A DNA stretch of 64,000 nucleotides, taken from positions 186,001-250,000 of IMG/VR virus record IMGVR_UViG_3300042922_000643. One strand, 5' to 3'. Positions 59,771-64,000 of this stretch are shown in pieces. The position numbers and the translations under genes are program-made. The notes beneath the pieces were generated by a model that was not told the DNA's origin, did no database searches, and was given only the letters and a program-made list of their open reading frames with translations. This DNA is from a virus. The stretch's first letter is position 1. Each line of letters starts with the position of its first letter.

Positions 59771-62348
59771 GTGACCTCGACGCAAGATTTATCTTTAGCC
59801 GCTGCGAAAGAAGAGCGGGGAGTCAGTTCACAACGCTTTACGCATCTTCATCTGCACACACCAGGTAGTTTGCTAGATGGATTTTGTCGTATAGCTGATC
59901 TAGTAAAACTCGCTAAAGAATTTGGTATGGACGCCGTGGGTATTAGTGACCATGGAAATTGCCATTCTCATGTCGAGTTTTTTCAAGCTTGTAAAGAAGC
60001 AGGAATTAAACCAATTATGGGTATGGAAGGTTATATTACGCCTCACCGTAGTTGGAAAAAACCTGAGTTTACAGCCAAGCATTACAAAAAGCTTTCCTAT
60101 CGTTATCGCACTAAAGCAGAGATGCAAGAAGACGGCGCGGAACAAATCGTTATGGATGGCAAGAATCTCGTTCCTAATGAGATCATTGATGCCTATCTCC
60201 GTAGTGAATTGGCAAGCCTAAACCGTTTGATTAAAGATGAGAGAGAAAACGGTAATGATCCAGAGCTGTTGAAGGATTTGTACGCGGCCAAGGATGATAC
60301 TCGTATCTCAATCAATGCTTTGATCAGCTCAGGAGATCTTATTTATTCAGCGGTTCCTTCTCTAGCGACAGCAAATCTTTTTGAAATGCGGCCGAAGACG
60401 GCACATCTTTTAATGATTGCACGAACGAACGAAGGATATCAGAATCTGCTTAAAATCACCAGTATTGCTCAGCTTGAGGGTGTTTATTACAAACCACGTG
60501 CTGATTATAAGTTAATTAAACAGTATGGGAAAGGCATCATTGCTACTAGTGCGTGTCTTGGCGGAGAAATCCCTCAGCTTATTCGTAAAGGGAAAGAAAG
60601 ACTCGCTAAGAACATTGCACGGTTTTACCAAAGCTGCTTCGATGAGTTTTACTTTGAGCTACAACCAAGCCATTTGGAAGAGCAACACTATGTAAATGAA
60701 GTCCTGATCCGCTGGAGCGAAGAAATGGATATTCCGCTCGTTGCGACTTCAGATGCTCATATGCTGCGTCCAGAAGACCTGCCTATTCACTCCGCATTAA
60801 CCAAGATTGGTAAAGCCCAAGATGATGCGGATATCAACGTTTATGAAAGCTGTTACTTCAAAAGCGCAGATGAAATGCTAGAAGGCGGAATGCCTGTAAT
60901 TGCACTAGAGAATGCGTATCTCATTTCTCAGAAGTGTAATGTTGAGCTTCCCCTCGGTAGAATTCACCTGCCTAGATTCACAGTTCCACCCGAGTATACA
61001 TCAGACACCTACCTTTTAGAGCTTACAGACAATGCTTTGTTCCAGATGGCGCTCGAAAAGGATATTGATATCACCGTATATAAAGATCGTTTGAAGGAAG
61101 AACTTCTCGTTATCTTCGAGAAAGGATTTTCTGATTACTTTCTTATCGTTTGGGACTATATTGCTTTTGCGCGGCGTCAAGGCATTCTAGTAGGACCAGG
61201 CCGCGGTAGTGCAGGAGGTTCTCTTGTTGCCTATCTGCTGAAAATCACCAATATTGACCCTATCAAGTATGATCTTCTCTTCGAACGGTTCCTTGACCCT
61301 TCGCGTATGGACTTGCCCGATATTGACAGTGACTTTGATTATGTACGAAGACACGAGGTTGTTGAATATATCGCTGGAAAATATGGTCAAGATCATGTAG
61401 CTCAAGTTATTACATTCGGGTCTCTATCTTCAAAAGCGGCATTCAAAGACGTGGGCCGTATTTTAGGTATTGACCATAATATTATTAACACAATGAATAA
61501 ACTAATTCCTGTTGTCTTTGGAAAGCCTTATGGCATTGACAAGGCCTTAGAAGAAGTCGAAGAATTAAGGGAGTATGAAAGACGCTATCCTGAAATGTTC
61601 GATCTTGCTCGAAAAGTTCATTCCCTGCCTCGGTCTACAGGTATTCATGCTTGTGCTCTTGTTATTACACCAGAGCCTATTGAGGAAATGGTACCCTTGA
61701 TCAAGGGAAAAGCAGGAGAAATCGTTACCCAGTACGACGGCCCTACATTAGCGGAACAGTACGGTATCCTCAAGGTTGACTTGTTGGGACTGAAAAACCT
61801 ATCTGTCATTGATATCGCCCGTAAGCTTGTCCTAGAGCGATATGACCGCGATATCGATCCTGATACATTAGAGTTTGATGATCCGCGCGTATTCAAGACT
61901 ATTCAACAGGGGCACACGGCGGGGCTCTTCCAAATTGAGAGCAGCGGGATGACCAAAATGTTTCAAAGTCTAAACCGCGTTACATTCGATGACCTTGTAG
62001 CAGGAATAGCTTTATACCGTCCAGGCCCAATGCAGCATATTCCCGACTACTGTGCTCGTGCAAATGGATACACAGAGGTAACTTATCCATGTGAAGAACT
62101 GCGTCCTGTGCTAGAAAAAACGCATGGTATTGCCGTCTATCAAGAATCTATCATGGCAATGTCCAGAGTTATGGCGGGATACACAAAAGCTGAGACTACT
62201 AAGCTGCGTAAAGCGATTTCCAAGAAAAAAGAAGAGGTTATGCGTCCAGCCTTGGATGAGCTTTTCAAACGAGTCACGATGAATGGCCACTCGGAAGAAT
62301 TGGCAAAGAAAATCATCGACATCATCGAGCCTTTCGTAGGCTATGCGT
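59771..62348 (+). CDS. dnaE: DNA polymerase III alpha subunit (DnaE-type), exon 1
   Basis: Start placed at GTG 59771, 7-10 nt after AAGGAAGTGAT, a near-perfect SD; ATG 59735 is in frame but has no SD. PHP domain at the N-terminus (FTHLHLHTPGSLLDGF, GISDHGNCHSHVEF, MGMEGYI). The polymerase domain has GPGRGSAGGSLVAYLL and the catalytic PDIDSDF near residue 517, plus KVDLLGLKNLSVID. The exon ends at T62348 in the codon for F of the universally conserved GY-x-FNKSHS motif. Joined to exon 2 it encodes a full-length replicase of about 1169 aa. Confidence 0.93.
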
Positions 62349-62818
62349 TAATAGATGAACGGAAGTGTTCATGAGCGCCCTTGGCGAGCAATCGCCATTG
62401 AATAACTAGGTGAATTTAGGGGAGTCCTGGAGCAACAGTCGTGAGACAGATGTATGGTGACCCTAAGCGAAGTTTTGTGTAGATGGTGGCGGAATAGGTA
62501 GACGATAGGTCGGCTTAGTAGGTTTGGGTTGTGGTTCGAATCCACGATGCGCAATACGCGTAGACGCCGTGACGGTAAAAACCTGGCTATGTGAGGTGCA
62601 AATCCTCACCCACTATACAAAAAACGTTCAACGACTATTCTTGAAATGGCCATGAGAATTGGCAACAGAAGTAGGGCCTATGCTTATAAAGATAGGCGGG
62701 TGAGAGTCCCTTAATCCGAAGCGCCTAGCATCCTCAGAACTTTGGGGATGGTGATATAGTCTACTCCCTCTCTGCTCGACAGAGAATTCAAAATATGGGG
62801 AAACCCAGGGTGAGATGG
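62349..62818 (+). ncRNA. group I intron in dnaE, 470 nt
   Basis: Interrupts the frame exactly between GYA and FNKSHS; removing 62349-62818 restores TTT-AAC-AAA. The 5' exon ends in T and the intron ends in G, as required. P1: GCGT (62345-62348) with GCGC (62375-62378), giving the U-G splice pair. Conserved R element GTTCAACGACTA (62626-62637) and S element GATATAGTC (62753-62761) form P7 (GACTA/TAGTC). No homing endonuclease ORF, so probably immobile or mobilised in trans. Splicing regulates replicase synthesis. Confidence 0.9.
62477..62620 (+). other. tRNA-Leu-like insertion in the intron P6 region
   Basis: GTGTAG...CTATAC closes a 140-nt extension. Inside are TGGCGGAATAGGTAGACG (typical leucine tRNA D arm), a T arm TTGTGG-TTCGAAT-CCACGA and a second T-arm-like GTGAGG-TGCAAAT-CCTCAC. 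GTAGACG occurs twice as a direct repeat. Could be a decayed tRNA captured by the intron. Confidence 0.4.
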
Positions 62819-63750
62819 TTAACAAATCCCACAGTGTAGCATATGCTATCGTCTGCTACATGACCGCTTACTTTAAAACATATTACCCTTTGGAGTTTAT
62901 GGCGGCGTTGTTAACAGTATTTGGTAGTAATGTTAAGAAAGCAGTCCCTTATATCGCTGAATGCAAACGTATGGGATTCGAAGTATTGCCACCCGATGTA
63001 AACAAATCGGGATACGGTTTCGTAATCGAAGGCACAAATCTTCGTTTTGGCTTGAACAGCTTAAAAGGTCTTGGTGAAGTTGCGCTTGAACGCATTATAG
63101 AAGAGCGTCCTTTTGTAGATCTGGAAGATGCGATCAAACGAGTTCCGAAGAAGTTCTTGAACAAACGCGTCGTCGATGTGCTTAGCCTTTGCGGAGCCTT
63201 TGATGATCTTGCGAATGAAAAGAATCGGATGAAAATCGTTGAGAAAGCATATAAACTTCGTGGAGAGAAGAAATTTGATCTCACAAGTTTTATTGAAAAC
63301 TTCGATCAAAAGGCTAAGCTTGATCATGAGAAAGCTATTCTAGGCGTCTACGTCAGTGGTCACCCACTAGATGGCTACGCTACCGCTGTCGGGCCTTGGC
63401 TTGAAAAGTCTGAAGGGGATCGATTCGATACCGCGGGAATTATTGCCGAATTCAACGTGATTAAAACCAAGAAAGGTGATGAAATGGCCTTTGTAGATTT
63501 GGATACTATCGAAGGTCTGCAAACTATTGTCATCTTCCCTCAGCAGTATTCGTCCATTCGTGGCCAGCTTGTTGAGGAACTGATCATGAAGATTACGGTT
63601 CAAGTCGAATACAATGCTGTGCGCGGCGAACGTAATTACATCGCCAAGAAGATCACGATTCCGAAGAAGATCAATAAGGGACTTTATATCCCGAAAGCTG
63701 CTTTGGAAGAAGAAGACACTACCAGTGAATATGAACAATGGGCACAATAG
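62819..63750 (+). CDS. dnaE: DNA polymerase III alpha subunit (DnaE-type), exon 2
   Basis: Continues from the spliced F codon: NKSHSVAYAIVCYMTAYF and YYPLEFMAALLT, then the tandem helix-hairpin-helix region (LRFGLNSLKGLGEVALERII) and a C-terminal OB-fold region (IIAEFNVIKTKKGDEMAFVD). A false start (ATG 62815) exists inside the intron, but without splicing it would lack the polymerase active site. Ends in an acidic EEEDTTSEYEQWAQ. Confidence 0.92.
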
Positions 63751-63763
63751 GGAGGTGATGTAA

Positions 63764-63907
63764 GTGCTGACTGAATTTGAGAAAGAATTGCTTATAGAAA
63801 TACTCAACCATCAGATTAGCTGGCGCTTGCATAATCGCTCCCGCATGAATCAAATCTATGATCTTCGTCAGATCAAGAAGAAAATTGAGGAAATGCCAAC
63901 GGAGTGA
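63764..63907 (+). CDS. small helical protein after dnaE, 47 aa
   Basis: GTG start at 63764 behind GGGAGGTGATG. All-helical and basic (LTEFEKELLIEILNHQISWR; SRMNQIYDLRQIKKKIEEMP). Probably co-transcribed with the replicase; no family recognised. Confidence 0.68.
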   Translation: MLTEFEKELLIEILNHQISWRLHNRSRMNQIYDLRQIKKKIEEMPTE

Positions 63908-63927
63908 CATATCTCACAAAGTCAATA

Positions 63928-63956
63928 TTGAAATAAAAGTTTCTATCGTGTACAAT
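63928..63956 (+). promoter_or_regulatory. sigma-A-type promoter
   Basis: TTGAAA, 17-nt spacer, TACAAT. Both boxes are 5/6 matches. Confidence 0.72.
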
Positions 63957-63967
63957 ATACTTCACAA

Positions 63968-63992
63968 GGAGCGTTCCTGCTATGGACGCTCC
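63968..63992 (+). promoter_or_regulatory. hairpin sequestering a ribosome binding site or short terminator
   Basis: GGAGCGT pairs with ACGCTCC around an 11-nt loop, followed by CTTTCTTT at the window end. GGAG is also the SD of an ATG at 63982 within the loop, whose frame (MDAPFL) runs off the edge. Either a translational switch or a terminator. Confidence 0.5.
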
Positions 63993-64000
63993 CTTTCTTT

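Noticed and set aside
62815-62818. ATG 62815 as the start of a separate gene
   Set aside because: It lies at the 3' end of the group I intron; precise splicing gives a continuous DnaE with the conserved motif intact.

Overview
The window is a single, entirely plus-strand gene stack with Gram-positive translation signals: AAGGAGG-type ribosome binding sites, ATG/GTG/TTG starts, stop-start overlaps, and moderate GC. SpoVS, IDEAL-domain and LysM proteins and a PolC/DnaE-type replicase point to a Bacillota (Bacillales or Paenibacillus-like) host. Dense packing, many small orphan proteins, a group I intron in the replicase gene, tRNA-like genes, a kinase-phosphatase-RNA ligase and a phage-style sigma factor suggest the middle of a very large phage genome or phage-plasmid. 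No terminase, capsid, portal, tail or integrase gene is visible, so a megaplasmid is not excluded.

Layout. 0-11.6 kb: small regulators, SpoVS, a membrane LysM protein, membrane/coiled-coil proteins, an HTH protein, and two large, probably abundant proteins (6817-8820, 8962-10914). The second has three in-frame internal ribosome binding sites. 11.6-15.2 kb: a GC-richer cassette of small paralogues. 15.3-24.9 kb: small proteins from a few expanded families, a viroplasmin/RNase H1 N-terminal domain fusion, a lipoprotein, a tandem SH3-like repeat protein and a macro-domain protein. 25-35.5 kb: AAA ATPase, cyclic-phosphate processing receiver-like protein, Nudix hydrolase, three IDEAL-motif proteins, membrane J-domain protein, sigma factor, more small paralogues. 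35.5-44.3 kb: structured RNAs, zinc-binding proteins, metallo-beta-lactamase fold protein, Leu/Met/Gly-repeat protein.

44.4-50.8 kb holds the most notable system: a ubiquitin-like conjugation module of the PRTRC type. It has a tandem ubiquitin-like protein (two units each ending GTKG), an E2-like PRTRC-B protein, a JAMM-motif (JAB) peptidase and a ThiF/E1 enzyme, with a coiled-coil protein and two small proteins interleaved. 50.8-59.7 kb alternates small paralogues with large structured non-coding RNAs, a HIRAN protein, the RNA repair enzyme and two tRNA-like genes. 59.7-63.75 kb is DNA polymerase III alpha, split by a 470-nt group I intron.

Two window-wide patterns cut across these regions. 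About 28 otherwise different small proteins end in a shared C-terminal signature (asparagine pair, hydrophobic LL segment, acidic end). At least five long hairpin RNAs share one junction: UUAUACG (or CUAUACG) on the 5' side and CGAA on the 3' side, closed by a long perfect or near-perfect helix. Both look undescribed to me; no database search was possible.
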